From NCBI GenBank assembly GCA_905215055.1, contig CAJMOH010000005.1, forward strand, positions 30,222 to 94,221: a stretch of 64,000 nucleotides of DNA, in the 5' to 3' direction. Below are positions 43,783 to 52,884 of the stretch, in pieces; position 1 is the first letter of the stretch, and the number at the start of each line of letters is the position of its first letter. The stretch is from an uncultured bacterium. Lineage in GTDB: Bacteria; Bacillota; Clostridia; Oscillospirales; Acutalibacteraceae. The position numbers and the translations under genes are program-made. The notes under the pieces were generated by a model. The model ran no database searches. It had not been told where the DNA came from and saw nothing but the letters and a program-made list of their open reading frames with translations.

Positions 43783-44074
43783 CTGGGAAGTTTTTTCTTT
43801 GAGACAGAGGTGGTTGCGCGGTATTCTTCCCTCCGGCCCGAATTCACCACTAAAATGAAATGACCCGATGTGGTGCGCGTCACAGAGAGGCGCATTTGGT
43901 TCTGTTACTTCTACTACGATGTAACTTGCAGAAAAACACAACAGAATCTTTGCAAAAGTGACTTTTTCTAATCATCGGTTGATAGCAAAGTACCGCAACC
44001 CTTGACGGATATACAGGATAGCCAGAAACAAAATCTGATCGGTCGGTTTGACTATGGATAACTTGTGTCAAGGG

Positions 44075-47000
44075 TCACAATTTCGGTAGGATCCTGCGCA
44101 AAAAGTCCACTAGCTCCGCCGAGATCTCGGGTGAAACTATGCGCAGGTTGCTCTCCTCTGCGGGCATCCGCCCCAAGGGGTTTAGTCCACCATACCAGAC
44201 CAGATGTTGGTCGAGCACACAAAAATTGGAGAGATGGTTTTGAGAAAATACTACCGAGATGCCCGCTTGCTGCAGTATGGTGACGTTGGCGGTAATTTTA
44301 GGCTGAATTTCCGACCGAAACAGAGCAGGCTGCGGCAGATATACCTGTACGTTCACGCCTCGATGCTGTAAACGTTGCAAGATTGGGGTCATCCGATGCA
44401 CAGATTGAGCCGAAAGCGAAGGCACATAAAACAGTGCCTCTTTAGAAGTTGCGTCCAGATCTTGTGCAAGAAGACGTGAGAAATCGGATAATTCAATAAA
44501 AGCTGATGATTCAGTTTGCGAGGGTTGAAGAGTGTTTGGATTGCTGTCGCCTATCGTTCCACGTACTGTATACGCCAATGCAGCGTAGCTGCGCAGCCGT
44601 TTACGGTACTGCTGTTCCAGCATTGGGACGCGGAAGTCTACATAATCATACAGCAAAACCTCTCGCTTTCCAGGTGTGGCGCGGTGTAGGCGGCCGGTGT
44701 ACTGGGTCAGAGTACCCTTCCAAACAACCGGCATTGTTAAGAGTAGCACATCCAGCCGCGGCAGGTCGAACCCCTCACCGGCGTATTTGCCAATCGCAAC
44801 CACGGCAAGCGGCTCGTCATTGGGTATGGCTGCTAGTTCAGTTAGTAACGCACGCTTTTCTTTGGCAGTTCCCTGACCGGAGAGTAGAAACACGTGCGAA
44901 CAGTGTGGGCGTAGTGCTACTGCCAAGATTTTGGCGTGTTCCAACCGTTCGGTCAACACCAGTGGCGTGTGCCCCTGGGCCAACAGGTCAGCGGTATCCT
45001 GTACAATTAGTTTATTACGTAGGGTATCCCGAATCAAGGCTTCGCAGATTGTGGCATAAGTCATTTTTTCAGTAGTCAGTGGCATGGCAAACCTAGTAAA
45101 ACGCGGTACCACAATCCGTGCAAAGCCCTGGCGCGCGGCTTGTTCGTCAGCGCTGACCTGGTAACGGATTGGCCCGCACTGCATCGTGATAATCGGTTCA
45201 TGCCCATCTGCCCGTGTCGGAGTAGCCGTCAAGCCATATACATATCGTGCACACACAGCCCGAAGCACCTGCTCAAATCCAGCAGCCGAGACGTGGTGAC
45301 ACTCATCCACAATGACCAGGCCGTATTCCTTGATAAAAGGTTTTACCTCGCCGTCACAGACCAACGACTGAAGCATTGCGATATCCACATAACCGGCCGC
45401 CGTATTCTTTCCTCCGCCAATCTTCCCAATCAAGCTGAGCTTCCGCCGGCGGCCGTGTTGTTTGGGCTGTGGTGGCAACGATTCGCCAATGCACAAAAAT
45501 TGGGTGAGCGCTGCCTGCCATTGGTTCAGCAGTGTCTGGGTGTGTACCAAAATCAACGTATTGACTTTTCGTTGCGCAATCAGCCAGGCAGCAATCACAG
45601 TCTTGCCAAATGCGGTGGTGGCACTGAGTACCCCGTTATGGTGTGCCAGCAAGGCACTGGCTGCAGGCTGCTGGTCGGGACGCAATGTGCCAGTAAAGGC
45701 AATATGAAGAGGGCGCCCAGGGCAGGATTCGTCCTGAACGGTATAAGTGGCCCCAGCACCGTGAAGTAGGGAGCAAAGCGCCTCCTCACATCCGCGCGGC
45801 AGCACCAGGAAATCATCTTTTTCTTCTGCGGCGGAAATGATGCGCGGGATGTTGTGGGTGAAAAAGTGCATTGCTTGCTTTTTATAAAAGTCAGGGTTGC
45901 GGAAGGCAGCCAGGCGGATCAGTTGGTTTCGGGCTACTGGCGTAAGATGTCTCTTTTGGATGTACAGGCCATCGGCACGCACGATGGAAAGCGGCTGGTA
46001 TAAAAAATCTTGCGCTGCCAGGGATTGCACGGGTTTTGGTTTCCATGGTGCACAGCTTTCCATTGAAGTTTGGGCAACGTCAGCAGTGCTGACCTCCACG
46101 CCCATTTCATCCGCTAGTTCGCCCAGTGCCCGCCCAGCGGGACATAGAGTTGCCAGCAGAGTATCGACCTGGGTGGGCAGCAATGTCCGCACCGAAGAAA
46201 GGAACGCCCATTGATCCGGATAGGGGATAAACGATTCATCCACAAAAACGCTGTTCCCCCGTCGCCGGGCCTTACCCTGCAGCGGCAGGGCAATCAGATT
46301 ACCAAAGCCGCCTGCAGGCAGTGTGTCCTGATTGGGAAACATCCGGTCGTATGCAGCAAAGGTGAGCGCCGGGCAGGCAGCCATGGCAGCGGTCAGCAGT
46401 ATGTCGCCCAGACGCCGGGCATGGGTGCATGGGATTGCCTCGGCAAAAAACAGCCATAAGTGTGCTCCCTGACCAGAGCGGGAACGTTCCAGTGCGAACG
46501 GCACCGTATGGGTGCGACAGACTTGCGCCACAGCAGTAGCGCAGGCTTGCCAGTCAGCGTCATCAAAATCCAGTACGAGCAGGAAGCAGGTCTCATCAGG
46601 CAGCATCGGGTAAAGACCAATCACATCCCGTTCCTGAGCGTTTCGTCCAGCCAAATGGCGATAGATTGCCCCATCGTCCAGCGGGCTCAGCTGGCGATTC
46701 GAACACTTGGCGCATGAAACTCGCCCTTTCTCACATACACCAGGCTTCCATTCGTTGGAACAGACTGGGCTGTACCCACTTTTCTGCGTCTTTTCGCTAT
46801 ACCAGCGCCGAGCGTAAGCGTCAGTACGGCCTCGAAACAAGGAGCGGTACAGGCGGATTTTTTCGGTAGGAGAGCTGGTACGGGTAACTGGCGCAGATGC
46901 CGCTTGGAGAGATGTCTCTGATGAATGATTTTGATTCTTTTGGGCCGCGTTTTGTACACAGGGCTCTTTTGAATTGACGAATGTTGCAGCAGCGTGGTGG

Positions 47001-47131
47001 GCAGATGCTATCCCTTTTTGCAAAGAATCACTCGACTTGAGCGCAGCTAGCTGTTTACAAAGAATCGCATTTTCCCGTTCTAATTCTTGTACTCTGCTCA
47101 GTAAGCGCTGAATTTCCAACTCAGTATCCAT
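44075..47131 (-). CDS. TOTE-type conflict protein: archaeo-eukaryotic primase, SF2 helicase and PLD-like domain
   Basis: 1018 aa from ATG 47131 (AGGAAAG upstream). After a coiled-coil start (LEIQRLLSRVQELERENAIL) comes the TOTE primase module: RSLFRGRTDAYARRW, Cys-rich CSNEWKPGVCEKGRVSCAKC, and the AEP core LLVLDFDDADW (~185). The SF2 helicase follows with Walker A ATTAFGKT (~500), Walker B IVDECHH (~608), GLTATPTR and TGRLHR. The C-terminal ~140 residues look like a phospholipase-D fold (CVLDQHLVWYGGLNPLG) with a degenerate HxK. TOTE systems are proposed anti-element defences that use RNA/DNA-primed recognition; experimental proof is limited. Confidence 0.87.
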   Translation of the reverse strand: MDTELEIQRLLSRVQELERENAILCKQLAALKSSDSLQKGIASAHHAAATFVNSKEPCVQNAAQKNQNHSSETSLQAASAPVTRTSSPTEKIRLYRSLFRGRTDAYARRWYSEKTQKSGYSPVCSNEWKPGVCEKGRVSCAKCSNRQLSPLDDGAIYRHLAGRNAQERDVIGLYPMLPDETCFLLVLDFDDADWQACATAVAQVCRTHTVPFALERSRSGQGAHLWLFFAEAIPCTHARRLGDILLTAAMAACPALTFAAYDRMFPNQDTLPAGGFGNLIALPLQGKARRRGNSVFVDESFIPYPDQWAFLSSVRTLLPTQVDTLLATLCPAGRALGELADEMGVEVSTADVAQTSMESCAPWKPKPVQSLAAQDFLYQPLSIVRADGLYIQKRHLTPVARNQLIRLAAFRNPDFYKKQAMHFFTHNIPRIISAAEEKDDFLVLPRGCEEALCSLLHGAGATYTVQDESCPGRPLHIAFTGTLRPDQQPAASALLAHHNGVLSATTAFGKTVIAAWLIAQRKVNTLILVHTQTLLNQWQAALTQFLCIGESLPPQPKQHGRRRKLSLIGKIGGGKNTAAGYVDIAMLQSLVCDGEVKPFIKEYGLVIVDECHHVSAAGFEQVLRAVCARYVYGLTATPTRADGHEPIITMQCGPIRYQVSADEQAARQGFARIVVPRFTRFAMPLTTEKMTYATICEALIRDTLRNKLIVQDTADLLAQGHTPLVLTERLEHAKILAVALRPHCSHVFLLSGQGTAKEKRALLTELAAIPNDEPLAVVAIGKYAGEGFDLPRLDVLLLTMPVVWKGTLTQYTGRLHRATPGKREVLLYDYVDFRVPMLEQQYRKRLRSYAALAYTVRGTIGDSNPNTLQPSQTESSAFIELSDFSRLLAQDLDATSKEALFYVPSLSAQSVHRMTPILQRLQHRGVNVQVYLPQPALFRSEIQPKITANVTILQQAGISVVFSQNHLSNFCVLDQHLVWYGGLNPLGRMPAEESNLRIVSPEISAELVDFLRRILPKL

Positions 47132-47205
47132 TTTATTCTTTCCTATTACAATAGATTTACGGTTAAGGGCACGGCAGCCAGCCATGTCTTTTTCTGTATC
47201 GTTGC

Positions 47206-47778
47206 CTAAGCTGTTAGAATGAGAGTGTCTTGGCCTGACGTTTCTTTTCTTGGATCCTTGCGTCCGCGAGGCAGTCCGTCAGCCAGCCTCTCATTCTCAG
47301 CGTTCGATTTATGCAGGTTGAGCCGCCACACCGGTGCGCCCGTGTCATCAAATAGATTGGATCGGCAATGATGAAATGGCTGGACGCCAAAAGACAAATC
47401 TACCATGAGGAGTTGCACGCTGCCTGCCAGCATCTCTACAAGGCTTGCCACATCGGTACGAGGGTTGCAATCCACAGAGGGCCAGTTGCGATCTTTGTAC
47501 TGCCTCTCTTTCGCCCTGCATCTCTCAATATCGTCCCCAGCAGAAACGTCGTCTTTCAAGCACTCGCGTTTCAAGGTGTCCAACATCCCCTGGGGGTCGG
47601 TTTCCCCTCTGGACACTACCTTCACCGCATATTTGCTTTCAGGAGTGCTGAAATGCTGGAAGTACAGTTTTTCGGTCTTATTCTGGCCTTCTGCAATGAG
47701 AAGCACCACCGGTTTTCTCTTTCTCTGCGGTTTCCCGCGGCTCTTATCCCGAAAATGCCGCCCACTTCCTTTGGCCAT
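47206..47778 (-). pseudogene. RloB-like (TOPRIM) protein with apparent internal deletion
   Basis: 190 aa from ATG 47778 (GGAGGG upstream), one nt after the ATPase stop. The N-terminus has RloB features: basic start, LLIAEGQNKTEKLYFQHF, DPQGMLDTLKREC. After SAGDDI the expected VxDxD strand and SNPCFELW region are absent and the sequence jumps to RAKERQ and the C-terminal motif NPRTDVASLVEML. The ~70 residues after that do not resemble the family. So the TOPRIM core is probably broken. RloB normally partners the upstream AAA15 ATPase (RloA; AbiL-like pair). Confidence 0.65.
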
Positions 47779-47779
47779 C

Positions 47780-49039
47780 TCAGAGCCCTCCTTCCGGACG
47801 CAGATAGGGAATGGCTCCATACCGGCCAAGCAAGTACCCTTTCTCGATGTTCTCGTTTTTTCGCACGGAGAATTCATCTAAAGAGTAGAGTTCCGTGGCT
47901 GCAGTATGAGGGTCTTTCTCCACAAAATAAATCTGATCCCGGCGGAACGTATCGAGAGAGAGAAGCGTGGTGTCGTGGGTGGTAAAAATTAACTGGGCAT
48001 TGGTTTGGTTAATTTCCGGCGTGTGGAATAGCTCTACCAGAAATTGTACCAAAAACGGGTGTAGACTTCGGTCCAGTTCATCGATGACCATGGTTTTTCC
48101 TTTCCCAAAGACCTCTTTCAGAATGGGAGAAAGCCAAAAAAGCTGTTTAGTACCCAGAGACTCTTCATTGAGGTCCAGGAAGAATTGTGACCCCTCACCA
48201 CTTTGGGACTGCACATGATGTCCCGCATGAATGCGAACTGCTTTTACTTGCCCTTGTGGAACAGGATTTCCCGCTGAATCTGTAAAGACGATCTCTTTTG
48301 TCTGGTTCCCTAAAGGGGTAATATCCACTTGGATATCGTCAATGTTGATATCTGCCTGCCGAAGCAGGGAAAGAGTGAACTGTTTTAACTCCCCCTGTTC
48401 ATCCTGCTCAAAGGCTTGCAGCGCAGTGGGCTGGATAGCTAATTCGGGATTGTAGACATCAATAGCATTCGCCAACCACTGATACGCTGGAGCCGTTTTG
48501 GCGTTCCCCCAGTTGGTAGCTGTAGCTAGAAAAAGTTTGTTAGGCGTGTTCTTCTCCTCGTATTTTGAGAAAGAACTCTCGTCAGTTTGATTATACATGA
48601 ATTTTTCCCCTGTCCGCTCGAAAATACGGGAGGGACGGGCACTGGAGTAGTAATACAGGTATTCCTCGAAAACACGATTTGAATCGGCTGTAAACCCATA
48701 GCGGTAGGGAACCCCATTCTGGGCAACAAAGTAGAACTCGAAAGAACATGGGCCCTGCGCAGTTTCCTCATCAAACTGGAAGGGAACCATCCCTGGAATC
48801 TTTTGCGTGATATTTCTAGTGTCCGAAGTGCGCACCGCCATAATAGCCGCAACAAAGGCCCGGATCACCGCACTCTTGCCTGCGGCGTTTGCGCCATAAA
48901 TGGCAGCTGATTTGAGCGCGTCTTTTTTTCCCTCATGGGCAAGATTCTCTGGGTGAGATTTATCAGAAGAGGGAACCATGCTCAAAATAGCCTCTTCTTT
49001 GATGGATTGGAAATTCTTTACCTTGAACTGCAGTAACAT
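47780..49039 (-). CDS. AAA15-type ATPase (RloA/AbiL-like)
   Basis: 419 aa. ABC-like AAA domain split by a helical insert: FKVKNFQSIKEEAILSMVPS, Walker A YGANAAGKSAVIRAF, and at the C-terminus LGTKQLFWLSPIL (signature region), Walker B MVIDELDRSLHPFL and FTTHDTTLL. This is the ATP-binding partner of RloB-type proteins in defence pairs related to lactococcal AbiL and RloAB. GAAGGAGTG precedes the ATG. It heads the operon ATPase-RloB-TOTE. Confidence 0.88.
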   Translation of the reverse strand: MLLQFKVKNFQSIKEEAILSMVPSSDKSHPENLAHEGKKDALKSAAIYGANAAGKSAVIRAFVAAIMAVRTSDTRNITQKIPGMVPFQFDEETAQGPCSFEFYFVAQNGVPYRYGFTADSNRVFEEYLYYYSSARPSRIFERTGEKFMYNQTDESSFSKYEEKNTPNKLFLATATNWGNAKTAPAYQWLANAIDVYNPELAIQPTALQAFEQDEQGELKQFTLSLLRQADINIDDIQVDITPLGNQTKEIVFTDSAGNPVPQGQVKAVRIHAGHHVQSQSGEGSQFFLDLNEESLGTKQLFWLSPILKEVFGKGKTMVIDELDRSLHPFLVQFLVELFHTPEINQTNAQLIFTTHDTTLLSLDTFRRDQIYFVEKDPHTAATELYSLDEFSVRKNENIEKGYLLGRYGAIPYLRPEGGL

Positions 49040-49065
49040 GGGTTTCTCACTCCTTCTCCGCTATT

Positions 49066-49094
49066 AGGATACTCGGAAACCCTAAAATATGCAA
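49066..49094 (-). promoter_or_regulatory. Promoter of the AAA15-RloB-TOTE operon
   Basis: On the minus strand TTGCAT (49089-49094), a 17-nt spacer and TATCCT (49066-49071), 27 nt before the ATPase ATG. Confidence 0.6.
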
Positions 49095-49192
49095 GTTGAA
49101 ATTGAGATTTTTGAAATTTTTTTCAAAAACGGCGTTTTAATAACGAGTTTTATACGAGACTCACCTGTCTGAAAGATATTTTCTGTTACCAG

Positions 49193-49287
49193 CTTGCCAA
49201 CCATTATGCTCAGTTTGACAACAAAACGCGAAGTTTGACAACTGTATTGCAGGGTTTGCCAACTAGTTGCCAACTCGAGTTGGCAAC
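49193..49287. repeat. Helically phased TTGNCAAC repeats ending in a 22-bp perfect palindrome
   Basis: TTGCCAAC/TTGACAAC elements start at 49193, 49214, 49234, 49255 and 49266 (steps 21, 20, 21 and 11 nt, i.e. whole helical turns). The last copy forms GTTGCCAACTC/GAGTTGGCAAC, a perfect 22-bp palindrome at 49266-49287. The array lies between the divergent defence operon and the XRE gene. It is a probable multi-site operator or recombinase/partition site. The rest of 49095-49361 shows no gene. Confidence 0.75.
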
Positions 49288-49361
49288 CTGTAAGATTTCT
49301 TTCCCTTGCCCTGACGTTCACGATCGTATCCAACCCTCACGTTCCAGAAATCCTCTCCCTC

Positions 49362-49367
49362 TATAAT
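49362..49367 (+). promoter_or_regulatory. -10 element of the XRE/recombinase element
   Basis: TATAAT at 49362-49367, 34 nt before the XRE start; the -35 position is poor (ACGTTC), which would fit a regulated promoter. Confidence 0.5.
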
Positions 49368-49400
49368 GAACCTACAATTTTACAATTGGAGGTTTTGTTT

Positions 49401-49742
49401 ATGGAAATCAACTACAAAAAACTGGGAAAACGCATTCAATCCGCCAGGAGGGAGGCGGGCCTTTCCCAAGAGCAGCTGGCAGAAGCCATTGGCAAATCCC
49501 CATCTGCCATCAGCACCATAGAGACCGGAAAGAGAGGGGCCAGCCTGGAGACCTTGGTCCGCATCGCAAATGCGCTACAGGTATCCGCCGACTATTTGCT
49601 GGCCGATCAGCTGCCCCACATTCCCTGGGAGCCTTCCCGGAAATCGCTCTTCTTTTTTCGAAACTGCGAGGAATGGGAGCTGTTGCTGCTTCAAGAGGTA
49701 GCCCATTGCATCCACGCAGGGCTGCGGCGGCGTTTCCGGTAA
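49401..49742 (+). CDS. XRE-family HTH regulator of the serine-recombinase element
   Basis: 113 aa from ATG 49401 (GGAGG 8 nt upstream). KLGKRIQSARREAGLSQEQL, IGKSPSAISTIETGKRGASL and LVRIANALQVSADYLL form a textbook XRE HTH. The C-terminal ~35 residues are short and basic. It sits at the front of the recombinase gene cluster and next to the phased repeat array, which it may bind. Confidence 0.9.
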   Translation: MEINYKKLGKRIQSARREAGLSQEQLAEAIGKSPSAISTIETGKRGASLETLVRIANALQVSADYLLADQLPHIPWEPSRKSLFFFRNCEEWELLLLQEVAHCIHAGLRRRFR

Positions 49743-49759
49743 ATATTTTCTCGTTTTTG

Positions 49760-49801
49760 ACCGGGAGTCAAGTTCTTGGCTCCCGGTCGCTTTTGTTTTT
49801 T
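49760..49801 (+). terminator. Terminator after the XRE gene
   Basis: GACCGGGAG (49760-49768) pairs with CTCCCGGTC (49781-49789), then a T-rich run. TATAAT at 49813-49818 may start transcription of the recombinase genes. Confidence 0.75.
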
Positions 49802-49849
49802 CTGCCATCCACTATAATAAGTGCTAAGAAACAGCTGGAGGTGAGAAGC

Positions 49850-50434
49850 ATGGTGGAACATATCCTGCCAGGGACACAGGAACAAGCGGAGGAATCGCCC
49901 TTCGCGCCATTGTTGCAGCTGACAGGCCCCCAGAAAGGGCAGCTGGCCCAGCACCGCCAGAGGATGGGACCTGCCCGGCGGGAACGGCCGTCCCCAGCGC
50001 ACCCCTTTCATGTGGCGGTGTATATCCGGTATTTCAACCAGACCCGCTACGAAAATTACCTGGAACTTCACAAAAAGGCCTTTGCCGATTCCATGGCCCG
50101 CTGCCCCAACTGGGACTTTGTAGGTTTCTATATCGATGAGGGTTCCACCGCGCCCCGCATGGAAAATGCCAAAGCCTGGTCGCGTCTGCTGCAGGACTGC
50201 CAGGACGGGAAGGTGGACTTGATTGTCACCCAGAAAACGGGAAACGTATCCCAGAAGCCGCTGGAAGTATCCTTCTGTGCCAGGCTTTTGGCGGCACTTC
50301 CCCATCCGGTGGGGATCTACTTCATTTCGGAGGACATTTTCACGTTGGCGTCCTACTACCAAGAAGACCTGCGGGATCCCCTCTTCCTGCCGGATTCAGA
50401 AAACCCTGCAAGGGGGGAACAGCATGACGCATGA
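49850..50434 (+). CDS. Resolvase-fold protein lacking the catalytic serine
   Basis: 194 aa from ATG 49850 (GGAGGTGAG upstream). Residues ~60-190 match the serine-recombinase N-terminal domain (ARCPNWDFVGFYIDEGS, LLQDCQDGKVDLIVTQK, LPHPVGIYFISEDIFTL), but the YxRVST motif with the nucleophile reads YIRYFNQT, and the Arg-rich SVSRFARN motif reads TGNVSQKP. It is therefore probably inactive and may act as a directionality or accessory factor for the full-length recombinase, whose gene it overlaps by 11 nt. Confidence 0.8.
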   Translation: MVEHILPGTQEQAEESPFAPLLQLTGPQKGQLAQHRQRMGPARRERPSPAHPFHVAVYIRYFNQTRYENYLELHKKAFADSMARCPNWDFVGFYIDEGSTAPRMENAKAWSRLLQDCQDGKVDLIVTQKTGNVSQKPLEVSFCARLLAALPHPVGIYFISEDIFTLASYYQEDLRDPLFLPDSENPARGEQHDA

Positions 50435-52244
50435 AGCCGAAAAACGCAGCGGCCTCTCCCAAAAGGAACGTGTGCGCCGGAGAATCCACACGCAAATTGA
50501 CCAGGAGAATTACACGTTCTTCCCTGCCAAAGAACCGCGGGACTTCTTCGGGGAAAGTTCCCGGCTGTCGGTGGCTGTCTACGCCCGGGTGTCCACCGGG
50601 AATGTGGAGCAAACCTCCTCCTACGAGCTGCAGAAAAAGTATTACGAGGATTACGTCCGCCGCCACCCCAACTGGACTTTGGCGCGCATCTACGCCGATG
50701 AGGGGATCAGCGGCACCTCCTTGGCTCATCGGGAGCAATTCCACCAGATGATTACAGATTGCAAGGCTGGGAAGATTGACCTGATCCTCACCAAAAGCGT
50801 CTCCCGCTTCGCCAGGAACGTGGTGGACTGCATCAGCACCGTGCGGATGTTGGGGGAACTTCCCTCTCCGGTCGGGGTGTTTTTTGAAAGCGAGTGTATT
50901 TTCTCCCTGAAGGAAGATTCCCAAATGGCCCTGTCCTTCCAGGCTACCATGGCCCAGGAGGAATCCCACACCCGCAGCCGAAGCATGGAGACTTCCCTGC
51001 GGATGCGCCTGGACGGCGGGCTGCCCCTGACTCCCAAGCTGCTGGGGTATTCCCATGACGGCGAAGGGAACCTGGTGGTCAACCCCCAGGAAGCCCCCAC
51101 GGTAAAACTGATTTTTTACCTGTACCTTTACGGCTATTCCACCAGCGAGATTGCGGAAATCCTTACACGCCAAGGCAGAAAAACGTATTTGGGGAATATC
51201 AAGTGGACATCCAACGCCGTTGTGCAGGTGCTTCGCAATGAACGGCACTGCGGGGACGTACTCACCCGAAAGACATTCACCCCCAACTATCTCACACACA
51301 AAGCAAAAAAGAATAAAGGGGACCGTCCCCAAAGCCTCTATCGGAACCATCACGAAGCCATCGTTTCCCGGGAGGATTATATCGCCGCACAGCATCTGCT
51401 GGATAACTCCAAATATGGCAATAAATCCTTTCTCCCAGAGCTCCGGGTGGTAGACCAAGGGCTGCTGCGGGGTTTTGTGGTGCTGCATCCCCGCTGGGCA
51501 GGGTTTCAGCCAGAAGATTACCTGCAAGCTTCCGCCGCTGTCCACAAAGGGGAGGAAGAGGCTGAAGTTGCCCTTTCCCCCTGGGAAGGCTTTGAGTTGG
51601 CCCGCGCCCAACTCTTTTCCGATTCCCAGCAAGCCTTTATGGTTTTCCAGCGAAACAGGGTACGGCTGAGTTCCTTGTGTGTGCGGGACTTGGGGGAACG
51701 CAACAAAATAGAGCTGTTGGTAGACCCTTTGCGGAAGCTGTTGGCGTTCCGGACCGCCCCTCCCACTAGCAGGAATGCAGTGATTTGTTCGGCTCTCTCC
51801 AACGGGGCTTACCACCCCCGGGAGATGGGGGCCGCTGCGTATTTTTCCACGCTCTTCACGCTGTTGGGATGGAATAAAACCCTTAAGTACCGTGTCCCCG
51901 GAATGGGGTACCATTGGGAGGGGGAGACGGCCTACATTTTCCGTGCCAGGGATGGCGAAGCGTACTTTACGCCCCGCGTTATGGAGGCCGGCACAACTGA
52001 CGGATGGGAACCGCTCCTGCGGTCCGGAAAGCAAATCCGGGGCATCCCTGCCGAGTGGGTTTCCTCCTTTGGGGAGGCCTTTGTTCCAGAGGAACCGACG
52101 GAGAAAGAGAGCTGGAACATGAAAGAACCTGGTCACCTGCTGGAAACCAGGGAAACACTTCGCACCACCAACCGGGAGGAGATGGAGAGATATATCCGCT
52201 CTATGTTGGGTGATGCCATGGGAAAGGAGCTTATAGATGGATGA
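50424..52244 (+). CDS. Large serine recombinase
   Basis: 606 aa from ATG 50424 (AAGGGGGG upstream). The catalytic domain has VYARVSTGN (nucleophilic Ser), YADEGISGTS, LTKSVSRFARN and the recombinase domain GYSTSEIAEILTRQGRKTY and NERHCGDVLTRKTF. The zinc-ribbon region is not obvious. The C-terminal ~150 residues (IELLVDPLRKLLAFRTAPPT to YRVPGMGYHWEGE) form a separate domain also seen in the next two genes. It probably integrates and excises the element carrying it. Confidence 0.92.
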   Translation: MTHEAEKRSGLSQKERVRRRIHTQIDQENYTFFPAKEPRDFFGESSRLSVAVYARVSTGNVEQTSSYELQKKYYEDYVRRHPNWTLARIYADEGISGTSLAHREQFHQMITDCKAGKIDLILTKSVSRFARNVVDCISTVRMLGELPSPVGVFFESECIFSLKEDSQMALSFQATMAQEESHTRSRSMETSLRMRLDGGLPLTPKLLGYSHDGEGNLVVNPQEAPTVKLIFYLYLYGYSTSEIAEILTRQGRKTYLGNIKWTSNAVVQVLRNERHCGDVLTRKTFTPNYLTHKAKKNKGDRPQSLYRNHHEAIVSREDYIAAQHLLDNSKYGNKSFLPELRVVDQGLLRGFVVLHPRWAGFQPEDYLQASAAVHKGEEEAEVALSPWEGFELARAQLFSDSQQAFMVFQRNRVRLSSLCVRDLGERNKIELLVDPLRKLLAFRTAPPTSRNAVICSALSNGAYHPREMGAAAYFSTLFTLLGWNKTLKYRVPGMGYHWEGETAYIFRARDGEAYFTPRVMEAGTTDGWEPLLRSGKQIRGIPAEWVSSFGEAFVPEEPTEKESWNMKEPGHLLETRETLRTTNREEMERYIRSMLGDAMGKELIDG

Positions 52245-52884
52245 ATATCATGTTAACACGGCAGAACAACCGGACGATGTAATCCGGCTGGCACATTCTT
52301 TCAACTACGAGGGATACCAGGTGGTGCGGCAGGAATTTTTCGCCCATGTAAACGAGCCTGCCGTCACCTTTAACAATTATAAATTCTATGGGAACGCAGC
52401 CTGCCTGCGGCGCTTTCCCACCACGGACTTTGTGCAGGTGCTCATCAACCGGGAGCGGAAACTCCTGGTACTGCGCCCTTGCGGGGAGGAAGAGCGGGAC
52501 GCTTTCCCCTGGAGGACACAGTCGTCCAAAAAGCCGAAACAGGCCACTTGCCGCCTGTTCTTCGCCAAGGTGTTCGAGTGGATGGGCTGGGACCCAGCCC
52601 ACCGTTACCGTCTGCTGGGCAAGGTAGTCCAAGCCGCCGGGGAACGGCTTTTGGTATTTGATATGACTGCCACGGAAATCTATCAGCGAGTGGGGAAAGA
52701 TGGGGAGAAACCCAAAACATCCCGCTCTCCCCTGTTTCCGGCGGAGTGGAAAAACCAGTTTGGCTTGCCCTATTCCCAGCACCAGAAATCCCTGCGGGTG
52801 GATTTGCTGGATGGGTACGCCATCTACGGTTTGGCGGAAAGTCAAGCTCCCGCGGAAACCCAACAGGAGGTGCGGCAGCCGTGA
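52237..52884 (+). CDS. Recombinase-associated protein (shares the recombinase tail domain)
   Basis: 215 aa, overlapping the recombinase by 8 nt. FYGNAACLRRFPTTDFVQVL, NRERKLLVLRPCGEEERDAF, ARLFF-like KVFEWMGWDPAHRYRLLGKV and LLVFDMTATEIY parallel the last ~150 residues of the recombinase. Seen elsewhere in clostridial serine-recombinase cassettes and sometimes labelled 'integrase', but the function is not known. Stop overlaps the next start by GTGA. Confidence 0.75.
   Translation: MDEYHVNTAEQPDDVIRLAHSFNYEGYQVVRQEFFAHVNEPAVTFNNYKFYGNAACLRRFPTTDFVQVLINRERKLLVLRPCGEEERDAFPWRTQSSKKPKQATCRLFFAKVFEWMGWDPAHRYRLLGKVVQAAGERLLVFDMTATEIYQRVGKDGEKPKTSRSPLFPAEWKNQFGLPYSQHQKSLRVDLLDGYAIYGLAESQAPAETQQEVRQP

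Noticed and set aside
43642..43863. Small plus-strand protein overlapping the leader of the PBECR4-RT gene
   Set aside because: No ribosome site or family resemblance; it runs antisense to a perfect promoter and structured leader.
49193..49287. CRISPR array
   Set aside because: Repeat units are only 8-9 nt at helical-turn spacing, with no spacers of suitable length and no cas genes in the window.
50340..52136. 598-codon minus-strand frame opposite the large serine recombinase
   Set aside because: Complete catalytic and recombinase motifs are on the plus strand; the antisense frame has no motif.
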